DNA of 64,000 nt, from assembly GCA_037044905.1 (NCBI GenBank), contig JBAOKB010000156.1, positions 1 through 64,000 on the forward strand, written 5' to 3'. The position numbers and the translations under genes are program-made. Numbering within the stretch: position 1 is the stretch's first letter; the number at the start of each line of letters is the position of its first letter. Source of the stretch: Hortaea werneckii. Its lineage: Eukaryota; Ascomycota; Dothideomycetes; Mycosphaerellales; Teratosphaeriaceae. The notes beneath the pieces were generated by a model. It did not search any database. It saw nothing but the letters and a program-made list of their open reading frames with translations, and was not told the DNA's origin. Shown one piece after another: positions 33,766 through 44,432 of the stretch.

Positions 33766-35592
33766 ATGAACCGTGTGCAGGAGGGTCTCCAGCGCGAAGG
33801 GAAGTCATGTTATAGGCGCGGAGACTACAAGACAGCGATCGGGCATTTTGATCGGGCCATTGGTCGCGCACCTTCTGTGCAGCTGTTGGACAGCCGCGCT
33901 TCTTGCTACGAGAAACTCAATGATCTGCCTGCCGCACTTAAAGACGCAAAGAAGGCAATTCAATCCCAGAATGAAGATCCGACAGGATACCTGCGGGCAG
34001 GTAAGGTGCTTGTCAAAATGGAGAAACAAAGTGTGGCACTTGAGATCTACGCCCATGGATTGAAGAAAGTGAAGCACATTGGCCAAGGCTATGAGGTAGG
34101 TCACTTTGTATCGCGTGTGCTGCTTGAATCTTTGTATGAACGGTGCGTCTGAGCAGGTAGAGATCAGGCTGACGGTAAGTACAGCTACTCCGTAAGGTGC
34201 ACGGCGAGCTTACTACCCAGCTGGCTCCGCCTACAAGCATTGATCCCTTGACTGTTTCTACCACGTGAGCTGGCCGAGCTCATTCTAGGCTATCTGTCCT
34301 TTCAGCAGCGTATAGCAATCAGTCGAGTATCGAAGCAGTGGAGTGGCTTCATCCGCTCTTCGCCGAACTTGTGGCAGCACTTGGATCTGAGCAATCCAAA
34401 GCGCAAGGTCAAGACTGCTTTTGTTAGCAAAGCCATCAACACAGCTCGTCAAAAGCTTACAGCGGCGACATTGAGCTCTTTACATGACTTCGACAAGGTG
34501 CTGCACGCTTTACTACGCCACTGCCCGATCGAACATCTCACGCTGTGTGACACGGGGTTACAGAGTCAGAACTTAGTCGAAGCTCTCAAGAAAAGCAAAC
34601 ACATCAAGTCGCTAAGGCTGGACCGAGGAACTGAGATCGGACCTACAACCCTCGCCCAGGTAATTCAGGTTTGCGCTTCGACACTGGAAACTTTCCAATG
34701 CATCCTTGCTAGGAATGAGGAGTTTGTCGGTATCTGGACGAAGTGCGAGCACCTGAGTACGCTTAAAATTACGCTTACAGGCGATCCAAGTAGAGTCCGA
34801 CCAGGCAATGCGGCTTGGAATGCACCTGTTGCACCTGGCTTTGGAGGAGCGCTTCTTCCCAACTTGCAGGAGTTCACGCCGAACTTGCAGTCGTTAACAA
34901 TTCACGATAAGAAGCCTAGATCACAACTTCACAGTGTGCTTGACCTACGCGACCTCGGAGGTCTTGAGCGCTTGGACCTGGAGTTGCCCATTGAGTCAGC
35001 ACACCAGCTCATGCTGCCATCGAAACTTGTTCATTTGCGGTTCGTCTCTACCGTCAACAATGCTACCGCGAACTTCTTCAAGGACAGCGATGGTAACGTC
35101 CGCGGGTTTACTTTGCCACAACTCCAGTCACTTGAAGTGGCAGTTCCTTGGATGGACATTGCATTGATTGATCTCTTCCTCTCTTGCGATCCGGACGCGC
35201 CGACAGAAATGCCAGTAGCACCATCAAAGCTGAAGGACTTAAATCTTCATGCTCTTTCCGTGTCTCCTGTTGACTTAGTGGCGATTCTTTCCCACCCGAG
35301 GCTCGAATACCTGTTGGAATTTGGTTTGCGGCCTAGCAGCCCCTGTGATGACGAAATCACGGATCTAATCACGGATAAGTTTCCCAAGCTGCATACGGTC
35401 GACTTAAGCGGTACGGATATTACAGGAGTAGGAGTGAAGAAGCTCCTTCGAAATCCCAATTTGAGGAACCTCGTGGTCAATGACTGCCGTTACCTTGGCA
35501 GTGATGCAGTTGCCTGGGCCCGTGAGCATGGCGTGAAAGTCGCATACAGAATGAGCAGCAGTGAGACTGGTGGGAAGAAGGTGCGCTACTGA
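33766..35592 (+). CDS. TPR-F-box-LRR protein, Dia2/Pof3 type (one frame break)
   Basis: Exon 1 33766..34095, an 89-base intron (GTAGGT...GTACAG), exon 2 34185..35592; about 578 aa. Start: first ATG of the frame, giving MNRVQEGLQREGKSCY. TPR repeats occupy about residues 1-110. After the intron come LLRKVHGELTTQLAPP and an F-box (LPRELAELILGYLSF ... SRVSKQW), then LRRs to the end. The TPR + F-box + LRR order is that of yeast Dia2 and fission-yeast Pof3, SCF ubiquitin-ligase receptors acting in replication and genome stability. At 34255-34257 (GTTTCTA) the frame shifts by one: removing one T turns DPLTVS|stop into DPLTVLPREL, exactly the expected F-box entry. Confidence 0.82.
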
Positions 35593-36083
35593 TCAGAGCT
35601 ATTGACGCTTCGTGGAGCTTTCGAATTGCCTACGTCAACAGCTTGGGAATACAGGCTTCCTGAGCAAGTCCAATGCGTGAGAAACTCTTCTGTTGACTGT
35701 CGATGGCAAATTACCGGCACATTCTACGTCTTTTGACGGCAGACAGCGATAGAATTGAGTGCTTGATGGATGCCAGCGAGGTCTCTTATACCTGCGAGGG
35801 ATTCACGGAGCAGGGCAAGGCGCAATCAAGGCTGGGCGGGGATGTGAGCTCGGAACTGGCAGCGCCAAATAGCTTTCCGGATGGGCTTGTAGAGCTCAAG
35901 CATTGCTCAACATGTTGCCGTCTATTGGCGGTCCACTTAAATTCTGAATCGTGGTGAACAAGGCAGTGGCAGGAGGATTTGGCATTACTCGTCAAGCTGG
36001 CAGAGACGAAATAGCAGGACTTCTGAGGCTCAACAAGAACAGCGGACAGCTTCAATGACAGACGTGTGCCAGGCCGCTAGGAA
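35593..36083. other. Convergent intergenic region
   Basis: About 490 bases between the converging ends of the F-box gene and the cyclophilin gene. Only short unsupported frames are present. Confidence 0.35.
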
Positions 36084-38006
36084 TTAACTAGTGCTAATGT
36101 CTACAATCTTGATATCCTCCACAGGCTTCTCCTTCCAGGTCTTCACGTTCTCGATGCCATGGACGACTTCAACACCTCTCGTGACCCGCCCAAACACAGT
36201 ATGCTTCCCATCCAACCATGGCGTCTTCTCCGTTGTGATAAAGAACTGACTTGCGTTGGTGTTCGGCCCCGCATTAGCCATGCTTAGCGTGTACGGCTTG
36301 TCATGATTCAACTCGTTGTGGAATTCATCTTCAAACTCCTTGCCCCAGATAGACTCGCCACCAGTGCCGTCACCCAGTGGATCACCAGTCTGAATCATGA
36401 ACTTGCGGATCACGCGATGGAAGATGATGTCGTTGTAGTAATTGTTGCGAGCGTGGACGGTGAAGTTTTCGACCGCTTTAGGGGCATGTGAGGGGAACAG
36501 CCGAACATGAATGTCGCCCATGGTGGTATGGATGGTAGCTTCTCGCGCCATTCGGGAACTGCGCTCGTCTTCTTGCTGCTTCTTTTGAGAAACGGCGCTG
36601 GCGAGATTCATCGGCTTCTCGTTATGTATGTCGCGGTCAGATTTAGACACGTTGTTGTCGTCGGTGAACATGTAGAAGCGGACCTTGCCGCTTCCCGTGG
36701 TGACGAGCATCGCATCTCGGGCTTCAGCTTCTGCCAGAAGCGGGTTTTCGGAAGCAGCCATCTGGACTGTGACGACATCTTTCTTGTCCGGCTGTCCCTG
36801 GAATATTGTGAGATTCATCGGCCGGAAAGGCTCTTCCCGGCCGTAAAGCTTGACGAGGCGGTTGGCGAATGTATTGATGACTTTGGTGCCCAGGATGCTG
36901 CCATAAAGGATGAAGTGACCACTTTCATCGAAGATGACGTTAAGCCTATTGCGGATCGAAGTGTTCTCGAGCTCTCGCTCCACTGCCATCCGTCGTCCGA
37001 ATTCGACAGGCTCGAGCGGCTCAGCACTCAAAGTGCCCGCTTGCTGCATCTCCGTTATGGTAGGTATACTTTCGTCGTAAGTACGGTAAAGCTTAGCCGA
37101 TGCAAAGTCGAATACCCGAATTTTGCGATCTGGAAAAGAGAAGGTGGCAAACTGCTTTCCAGTAGGCGAAATCGTCATCGAAGAGGGCACCGACTTGGCC
37201 TTTTTGAATTCGAATAGATTGGTGCTGCTCTTGATCTCGAATACGTTTTCTGGCTTGTCGTACGAGCCGGAAGGTCGCCAGTACTCCAGCATGCCGCCTT
37301 CATCAACAGAGACAACACAGTCGAACTCGTTGTTGTATGCCATAAGATGCACCGGCTTGCGATGCAAGGCGGAGATTGTGTGAAGAGGCTTCGGATTCTC
37401 TCCTCGCCCATCGTACAAGTCTATCCGCCCATCCTGCTCATTGGATACAGCCAGCATTGGGAACGATGAGCCATGCCCATGCACATAACATACGCACTTT
37501 GGCGCTATCTCGGGCTCCAGCATAGACAGCAGGTCGAACGTGACGACATCAAAGATCTTGATTGTGCCGTCTATCCCCGCAGTCACGTAGCTTCGGCCGT
37601 CTACACTGACGTTGACGCTCTTTATCTCACCCTCGTGTGCCTTGTACTCTTTGACAAACTCTATTCCACCGGCGACCTTCTTCCAAAATTTGACATAGCC
37701 ATCCACTGAGCTCGTAATGAGGAAATCCGAATGCGGCGTGAAGTTACAGAAGCACAACTGGTCCTTGTGCATAAGTGACTTGGAGTAGCGTGTGGCAGCC
37801 GGCAATGCCGCGACATATTGTTTCTCGTATGGTAGCTTTCTGCGCTTCTTCTTGGGCGCTTCGGCGGAGGGCAGCGCTGGGCCTATGTCGTCGTCACTGT
37901 CGCTGTCGGCGTCCTGATCGGCATTGTGCGCGCCATTGGATAGCTCGGTCTCCTCATGCGAGCGCTTCACGCCCTGTTGTGCTTGATCTTCTTCGCTCGC
38001 CATCAT
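36084..38006 (-). CDS. WD40-repeat cyclophilin (PPWD1/Cyp15-type peptidyl-prolyl isomerase)
   Basis: Single exon, 640 aa from the ATG at 38006 (38003 equally possible), close to human PPWD1 (646 aa). The open frame extends upstream without an ATG. An acidic N-terminus with KKKRRK is followed by WD40 repeats to about residue 400, a linker, then a cyclophilin domain over the last 160 residues. All key active-site residues are present: FHRVI and KFMIQ (Arg, Phe, Met, Gln), SQFFIT, and PWLDGKH (Trp, Leu, His), so it should be an active prolyl isomerase. Relatives associate with the spliceosome, so a nuclear RNA-processing role is likely. The frame is intact although the flanking genes are frame-broken. 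Confidence 0.93.
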   Translation of the reverse strand: MMASEEDQAQQGVKRSHEETELSNGAHNADQDADSDSDDDIGPALPSAEAPKKKRRKLPYEKQYVAALPAATRYSKSLMHKDQLCFCNFTPHSDFLITSSVDGYVKFWKKVAGGIEFVKEYKAHEGEIKSVNVSVDGRSYVTAGIDGTIKIFDVVTFDLLSMLEPEIAPKCVCYVHGHGSSFPMLAVSNEQDGRIDLYDGRGENPKPLHTISALHRKPVHLMAYNNEFDCVVSVDEGGMLEYWRPSGSYDKPENVFEIKSSTNLFEFKKAKSVPSSMTISPTGKQFATFSFPDRKIRVFDFASAKLYRTYDESIPTITEMQQAGTLSAEPLEPVEFGRRMAVERELENTSIRNRLNVIFDESGHFILYGSILGTKVINTFANRLVKLYGREEPFRPMNLTIFQGQPDKKDVVTVQMAASENPLLAEAEARDAMLVTTGSGKVRFYMFTDDNNVSKSDRDIHNEKPMNLASAVSQKKQQEDERSSRMAREATIHTTMGDIHVRLFPSHAPKAVENFTVHARNNYYNDIIFHRVIRKFMIQTGDPLGDGTGGESIWGKEFEDEFHNELNHDKPYTLSMANAGPNTNASQFFITTEKTPWLDGKHTVFGRVTRGVEVVHGIENVKTWKEKPVEDIKIVDISTS

Positions 38007-38415
38007 GTGCTGTGGTTTACAGGAAGGACACTGTCTTGTGGTACCTATGTAGGAGCACCACTCAGTCGCAAAAGATCCTGACACAGGACATGAGACTAGT
38101 CGCGGGCGCTAAATTTAAGCTTATCTGCCCACGTTGTCTAGCGCATTCTGCTTGTGACTAAACATCATCGCCACAGCTGCTTCAAAGACTCTTCCAAATC
38201 CATTTCAACCTGCAGTCATACACTGCCTCCGAGCAAGACACTGGCGTAGCCCCTGCAGACGGCTTTTTACATTTTCACAAGCGGTTTTTCACTGGCGTTC
38301 GACTCAGTGGCGCAGCTGAAAGAAATAGCTGCAGTCTGTGCTTTAATCATCGGGGCAACATCAAGGTGGCCTAACCGCTGCCTTATTCGGAACTACAGAA
38401 CATCGCGGACTCGAG
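38007..38415. promoter_or_regulatory. Divergent promoter region
   Basis: 409 bases between the cyclophilin start (minus) and the Fap1-like start (plus). No motif is called; promoter role is inferred from position. Confidence 0.35.
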
Positions 38416-41400
38416 ATGGACAGCAATGCGACACAGACGCCCTCTCAGCCTTCAGGGCAAGCTCCAAACAGAGGAAGTCGCCATCGAGGGCCAAGGAGAG
38501 GCAGAGGCAGAGGGCAGAGTCGCCGGGGAGGCTCATTAGCATTCCGACCTGCCTCAGTTGCGCCGGATCCACACCACGTCTCGACGGCGTCTGTTGAAGG
38601 ATCTGCGACTGAAGGCTCTTCAGCGAAGCCAGGTCAAACTCGGAGAGGCAGAGGCAGAGGTAACAAGAGCGGGCAGAGCCGGACAGTCAATGGCCGTCAG
38701 TTTGGTGGCCAGCTTACTCACGATGATTCACCGCCAGCTTCCGTGCCGAATCAGTTGCAAGGCGATGCTCCTTCCTTTGTTCCGGGTGCCACGGCGCAAG
38801 CGCCGTTGCCACAGGCGCCCAAGCAGGCGAAAGCTAGGCAGAGACGGCCATCTAAGTCTCAAGCACCTGACATTGCTACAAGAACACATGAAGACATCGA
38901 AAACGGTTATTACGAGTGTCCCATTTGCACCAGCGAAGTGCAGCGCAAATCTAAAGTCTGGTCCTGCCACACATGTTGGACTGTCTTCCATTTGAGCTGT
39001 ATTAAAAAGTGGTCTGCGAACGAAGGATCTACGGTTTCCCAACAACAACCACAAAGTGACGTACAATTACCGAGATTGTGGAGATGTCCTGGCTGCAATT
39101 TACCGAAGGACGAACTGCCAAAGGCTTACGCATGCTGGTGCGAGAAAGAGATTGAGCCAAGAGCACCCACAGGCATTCCACCGCATAGCTGTGGACAGAC
39201 ATGCGGAAAAGAACGAGCAAGGAAGTGCCCTCACCCATGCCAATTAACTTGTCACGCTGGACCATGCCCTCCCTGTTCGCACATGGGGCCAACACAGATA
39301 TGCTTTTGCGGAAAGCATGAAGTGACGAAGAGATGCAGCGAAACCGACTATGAGAACGGATGGAGCTGTGGTGAGGTCTGTGGCGAAACGCTGCCATGTC
39401 TTGAACACAATTGTGATAGGCTGTGTCATGAGGGATTGTGTGGTGCTTGTGAGGAAAGAGTGCCTGCACGCTGCTACTGCGGCGCTGTAGAGAAAGATAT
39501 CGTTTGTGCCGAGCGAGGCGACGAAATGCAAAGCCAGCTCGCGCATGTGAGCGAAGGCGGCGAAGCGGTCTCAGAAAGCTGGATGGGGATGTTCGACTGT
39601 GGCAATCTATGCAACCGCACTTTTGACTGCGGTGTTGAGGACCATCGATGTTTGAAGCCGTGTCATCCCGAAGATCCAGAACCAGGACACTGTCCACGCT
39701 CACCGGACGTGGTGACACATTGTCCCTGCGGTAAGACTCCATTGGTTGACTTAACAAACGCCTCCCGCCAGACATGCGAAGATTCAGTGCCCACATGCTC
39801 AAAACCATGTGGCAAAGTTTTACCTTGCGGCCACACCTGTGAAGCCTTGTGCGGCTCCCACGCAGGCACTGGGGATTGTCCGTCTTGCTCGAAACTCATC
39901 GATATCACCTGCCGATGCGGGCGAACCAAGGACCTCAAAACCGTATGCCATCAAGGCAAGCGTGAAGCACCACAGTGTATGCGATTTTGTCGGACGCAGC
40001 TGAGTTGCGGAAGGCATGCGTGTGACGAACGTTGTTGCACTGGAGAAAGGAAAGCAGTTGAAAGACAAGGTATGAAGAGGAAACAACGTCCCCTCGGTTC
40101 GGCGCCGCGGATACTGGACGACGGATTCGAGCCTGAGCATATCTGCACGAGGCAGTGTGGGAGGCTTTTGAAATGTGGTCAACACCACTGCCAGGAGTTG
40201 TGTCACAAAGGTGCGTGCACTACATGCAGGGAGGCCATTTTTGATGAACTCAGCTGCAACTGCGGGCGAACTGTGTTGCAACCTCCATTACCATGCGGTA
40301 CCAAGCCACCGCCATGCAGGTATCCATGCACGAGACCCAAGCCCTGCGGTCATCCGCAAGTCGCCCACAATTGTCACTTGGACGACGAAGCATGTCCGAA
40401 GTGCCCATTTCTTGTGGAGAAGCGTTGTATGTGCAGCAAGAAGACCATGAAAAATCAGCCTTGCTGGCTGAAAGATGTCGATGCGGCGAAATCTGCGGCA
40501 GAAAGCTTCGCTGCGGAATCCACACGTGTCGTCGACAATGCCATCGTCCCGGCGAGTGCGAGGATGCAAATGGACAACCTTGCCAACAGCCTTGTGGTAA
40601 ACCAAAGAAGGCGTGCGGCCATCCAGACATCGAGCATACATGCCACGCACCCTTTCCTTGCAAAGAAGACAGGCCATGCCAAAACAAGATATATATCACT
40701 TGTCAGTGCCAAGCCCAGAAACAAGAGATGAAGTGTGGTGCGTCTAAAGATGGCGAAGGAAATGGCGCAAAATCTCTGCCTTGCAACGATGAGTGTGCTA
40801 AGCTTGAGCGCAATCGGAAGCTTGCTCTGGCGCTCAACATTGATCAAACTACACATATTGAAGGTGGCGATCATATTCCCTTTTCGACAGACACGCTCAA
40901 CCTTTCTCACAGAACGCGAAGTGGGGTCAGAATCAGGAGAGAGAATTCAGAGTGTTTGCTACTTCCGAAGACGAGAAGAGATTACGCTTCAAGCCCATGA
41001 AGGCCCACGAGCGGGCTTTCTTACACCATCTGGCTGAGGACTTCGGGTTTGACTCAGAGAGCATGGACCCCGAGCCACACAGACACGTCATGGTGTGGAA
41101 GACACCACGGTTTGTATCGCCACCAAAGAAAACGCTTGCGGAAGCTTTGCGCATACGATCATCTCAACGCTCAGCAACTGCCAGCGCAAACGTGTCGGAT
41201 ACCGAAGGCCCTGCGAAGAAAAACAGGGCAAGCAATGAGAGCGGGGAGCCATACAATGGGTTTGTCGTCAGCAATCCTCGCTTTGGATTGACTGTTGACG
41301 AGCTTCGCACTGAGCTAAATAGCTTGTTACATCCGGGTCTCGCCATCACATTCGACATTGAGTTCCTGCCCAATGAAGAGGTTGTATTGAAAGGCGTCAG

Positions 41401-42129
41401 TCGCACACTCTCCGCTCAGGATCTGGAGAGGTTGCTTCTTAACCTACGCAGCCCGCTAGTTGCCGCCATCGCCAACAAGGGCTACGGCACAGCTCAGCTT
41501 TGTTCAACGGACAGCTCGCTCAACATCACTCGGCGAGAGACAGATAGCTCGTCTGCGAATGGCTGGGCGACTGTTGCTGGCAAAAGACAATGCCAAGGGC
41601 ACCAGTCCAGAACGAGGGATTTGCAGGTGCTAATAGCTTCGCTGCACTAAGCGGCAACAAGGTTACTTTTGCGAAGAAGACATTCCAGAAGCCGAAACCC
41701 AAGAAGGCTCCAGTGGCAGATGACTGGGAGGCGGCGGAAGCTGCTGAAGAGGAGAAAGAACGTGAATCCGGCGGTGAGGAGGACGTTGCGCGTGAGACTG
41801 GCCCAGCACCTCCTTTGGAGGAGCCTGGAGCCAAGGTTGAGACCGATCTAAATGAGGCCACTCTAGGATCGTCCGTCAATGAGACACGATCCGAAGCCGC
41901 CTTCCACTTCAGAAGCCAATGGACTCCTACCGAGCAACGACTGGGCCTCTCAGGTCGAACAGGAAATAGATTAGAGCAGGTCAACACACCTGCCGAGATG
42001 ATTGCTCGAGTCTCCATGCAATGCATTCTCCTTCACGTAGATCATAGCAGAAGGTACCTACACAAACAGCGAGCACAGAAACAGCTTATAGCGATTTTGC
42101 CGTTTTGTCCAATATGTACGTCCTATTGA
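38416..42129 (+). CDS. Fap1/NFX1-type zinc-finger protein (three frame breaks)
   Basis: About 1238 aa spread over three frame changes. The N-terminus is RGG/RGRG-rich. A RING/PHD-like finger begins near residue 167 (YECPICTSEV ... SCHTCWTVFHLSCIKKW). Many NFX1-type CxHxC repeats follow (CGQTCGKERARKCPHPC, CGHTCEALCGSH and others). Then comes an R3H domain (EREFRVFATSEDEKRLRFKPM ... LAEDFGFDSESMDPEPHR) and an acidic tail. Yeast Fap1 binds Fpr1/FKBP12; relatives are nuclear or cytosolic RNA- or transcription-related factors with possible E3 activity. Breaks lie near 40466 (GG), 40903 (TTT) and 41583 (AAAA); each needs one added base, and coding sense continues directly afterwards. The region 40731-42129 would be misread as separate genes otherwise. 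Confidence 0.85.
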
Positions 42130-42536
42130 AAGAGCACGGAAACCATCAAGGTCTTGACGCCGTTCGTCGTTGAAGCTGCCGCGGTCTCAATGGCTAGTGG
42201 GGCGTCCATTGGATACGCTAAAGTAAGGTCTTACATCATTGTCAGACTGTAAACTCGATTTCCATTACTTCAAGTGTAAACTTGGAGGTTACCTTGAGCT
42301 CCTCGAGGACACCTTATTGCGTAGTCGGCTGTGACGCCAGGCGTGGAGGGGAAAGGAGCTTTCAAATCATCATGCATAACTCACGCATTGGGCTTAATAA
42401 TTTAGAGCCAACAGTTGATAATCCAATTCCGCACTGGAGAGCTGCCCTAAATATATAGATAGACCATCTTTGCCTGAATCTCAGACATCACCTTTGTAAA
42501 TATCTACCTACTACTATTATAATATACAGCCCAAAT
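42130..42536. promoter_or_regulatory. GST promoter region
   Basis: 407 bases upstream of the GST start. An AT-rich AAATATATAGATAG stretch around 42450-42463 lies about 80 bases before the ATG and could serve as a TATA-like element. No other signal was found. Confidence 0.35.
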
Positions 42537-43264
42537 ATGTCTTCAGTCAAGCCATTGGTCCTGCATGCCCACGGAACAGGGCCAACCCTTACAAGGTCGC
42601 ATGTGTCCTCGAATCACTCGGCGTACCTTACGAAGTGAAGCTTTGGCAGTTTGGCGATGCCCCCAATGGCGTGAAGGGCGAGCAGTTCTTGAAGATCAAC
42701 CAGAATGGCCGTGTGCCTGCCCTCGAGGACCCGAACAACGGCGTCGTTAGCTGGGAGTCCGGTGCCGTGGTGAACTACGTTCTTCGCGTCTACGACAAGC
42801 AGAACAAGCTTGGTCCGCGTGGCAACGACGAACAGGCCATTGTCGACTTTGAGAAGTGGAACTTCTTCTTGGTTTCCACACTTGGACCATTCATGGGACA
42901 GGTTAGTAGCTGACACGTATGCTAATGCGCTGAACTCGGCTGATGGACAACCAATTTCTAGGTCAACTGGTTCCGCCACTACCATTCAAAGAAGAACGAC
43001 GATGCGGTGGAGCGTTACGAGGCACAGGCGTACCGCTGCTTTGAAGTGTTGGAGGGCCAGCTGAAGCATGGCGGTCAGTGGATTCTGCCGGGTGACGGAC
43101 CCAGCGCTGTAGACTTCCACTTTTACCCGTGGGTCTACCAGCATGGCTTCGCTGGGCTGAGTTTGGACAAGTTCCCCACGGTGGCCAAGTGGGTGAAGAA
43201 TGTGAACGAGTTGAAGGAAGTGAAGTCTGCCTATGAGAAGGTGGCGAAGGGACAACAGATGTAG
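42537..43264 (+). CDS. Glutathione S-transferase, Ure2-like fungal class (one frame break)
   Basis: Exon 1 42537..42901, a 60-base intron (GTTAGT...TTTCTAG), exon 2 42962..43264; about 222 aa. The N-terminal thioredoxin-like half reads MSSVKPLVLHAHGTG, then PNPYKVACVLESLGVPYEV after a frame change at 42579-42583 (GGGCC), where one base appears missing. It continues with NGRVPAL and the Glu-Ser pair WESGAV that binds glutathione's gamma-glutamyl group. The C-terminal helical half includes DGPSAVDFHFYPW. The GPNPYKV motif is typical of Ure2-like fungal GSTs, where the Asn helps activate glutathione. Likely cytosolic detoxification or peroxide defence. Without the missing base the protein would stop after about 33 residues. 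Confidence 0.85.
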
Positions 43265-44432
43265 ACAAGACCGCTCAAGCATTGACCTCAAATAATTCAA
43301 TCGCATTGACACTCCCTTTGCAGCTATTCCCGCGGCTACGTATGTTTGATCATGCTGTCCGGGGGTGTGTTAAGCCACTAGAACGCACGAGCCGCTTCCT
43401 TGAGATGAGGATATGGAAGTGCAGGCGCGCAAAACATATGATGCCAACCATGGACAATGGTGCGATCCAAGCATGTGCCAGACGCTCAGTGTGCGATGGC
43501 GTATTTCACGGACAAGGCCTCCTCCATGACATTCCTAGCAAGTGAGATCATGTGGTCGGTCGTATACCGGCCGGTTGCAAGTCAGCAAGCCGGAACCTTA
43601 TAGCGGTGATATAAACAGTCTGTTCTCCGCATATTGGCGGAGTTGGGTCCAGGTGTCTCCCATCACCACTCCGCCCGTCCAGATACTGTAGTCTATCTCA
43701 CCGATGGCATACAAGATACGCGCGATGTACACCCCCAGCTACAGCAATCCGCAAGGCGTTCCCTGATTGGCCTTGAACAGCTGGCTCGTGACACCAGCCC
43801 TGCGTCGACAAAAGCTTACCTCACGGTTCGTTCGGCACTCTCAACACACCGCCAAGGCTACCTCTTAATCTTGGCAAGCAGTGTCGCATCATCTAGGGCA
43901 GATAAGGTCAGTGAAGCCCCAAACCACCTCAGACGCTCCGCATTGCGGGAGGAGAGGTCGTGCGCGTGAATGCGGGGTGGCGGATGGCAGCGCGGCACAC
44001 CGCGCGACGGCGATGGCAGGCCAGCGGCACCGGGGCGCGTTGGGCGGAGCACCCGCCAGCGCTCCAGCCTCCAGACTGCGCGCGTCATTCATAGATGAGG
44101 TGACCGTCGCTGCACTGCCCCCTTCCACCTGAGGCTCTCGCGCGCCGAACGAGAACCACCACCTGCATCGTCCTCGCGCCCCGCCGCGACCGACCGTCGC
44201 GCCCATCCCGCTGTGAGCCACCACCATCTGACTGACCATGCGCCGTGACAGACTCGTCTCCTGCGCCGCTCGAGTTCCCCCGCTCCGCAGCACTCCGCCG
44301 ACGCGCCCTCTTGGCGACTCGTCAGCGCGCACCCGTCTGCGCGAGGGCTAACAGCAGGTCGGCCTGAACAGGAAGGAGCACGTCGCCGCTTGCTGGAGCG
44401 CGCGTTGCATCCAGCCGCTCCGATGCTTTGAC
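43265..44432. promoter_or_regulatory. GC-rich region upstream of palF
   Basis: 1168 bases. The part from about 43980 to 44350 is strongly GC-rich. Two candidate PacC cores, GCCAAG at 43851-43856 and its inverse CTTGGC at 43870-43875, lie about 560-580 bases before the palF ATG. Open frames in this stretch are compositional shadows without ATG starts or domains. Confidence 0.4.

Noticed and set aside
34147..34170. 18-base mini-exon in the F-box gene
   Set aside because: It is bounded by AG and GT, but using it leads to stops. A single 89-base intron ending GTACAG gives LLRKVHGELTTQ in frame.
36507..37217. 236-aa open frame on the plus strand
   Set aside because: Antisense shadow of the intact cyclophilin gene.
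40735..42129. Separate small genes downstream of the zinc-finger gene
   Set aside because: R3H domain and tail belong to the same Fap1/NFX1 protein; only single-base frame changes separate them.
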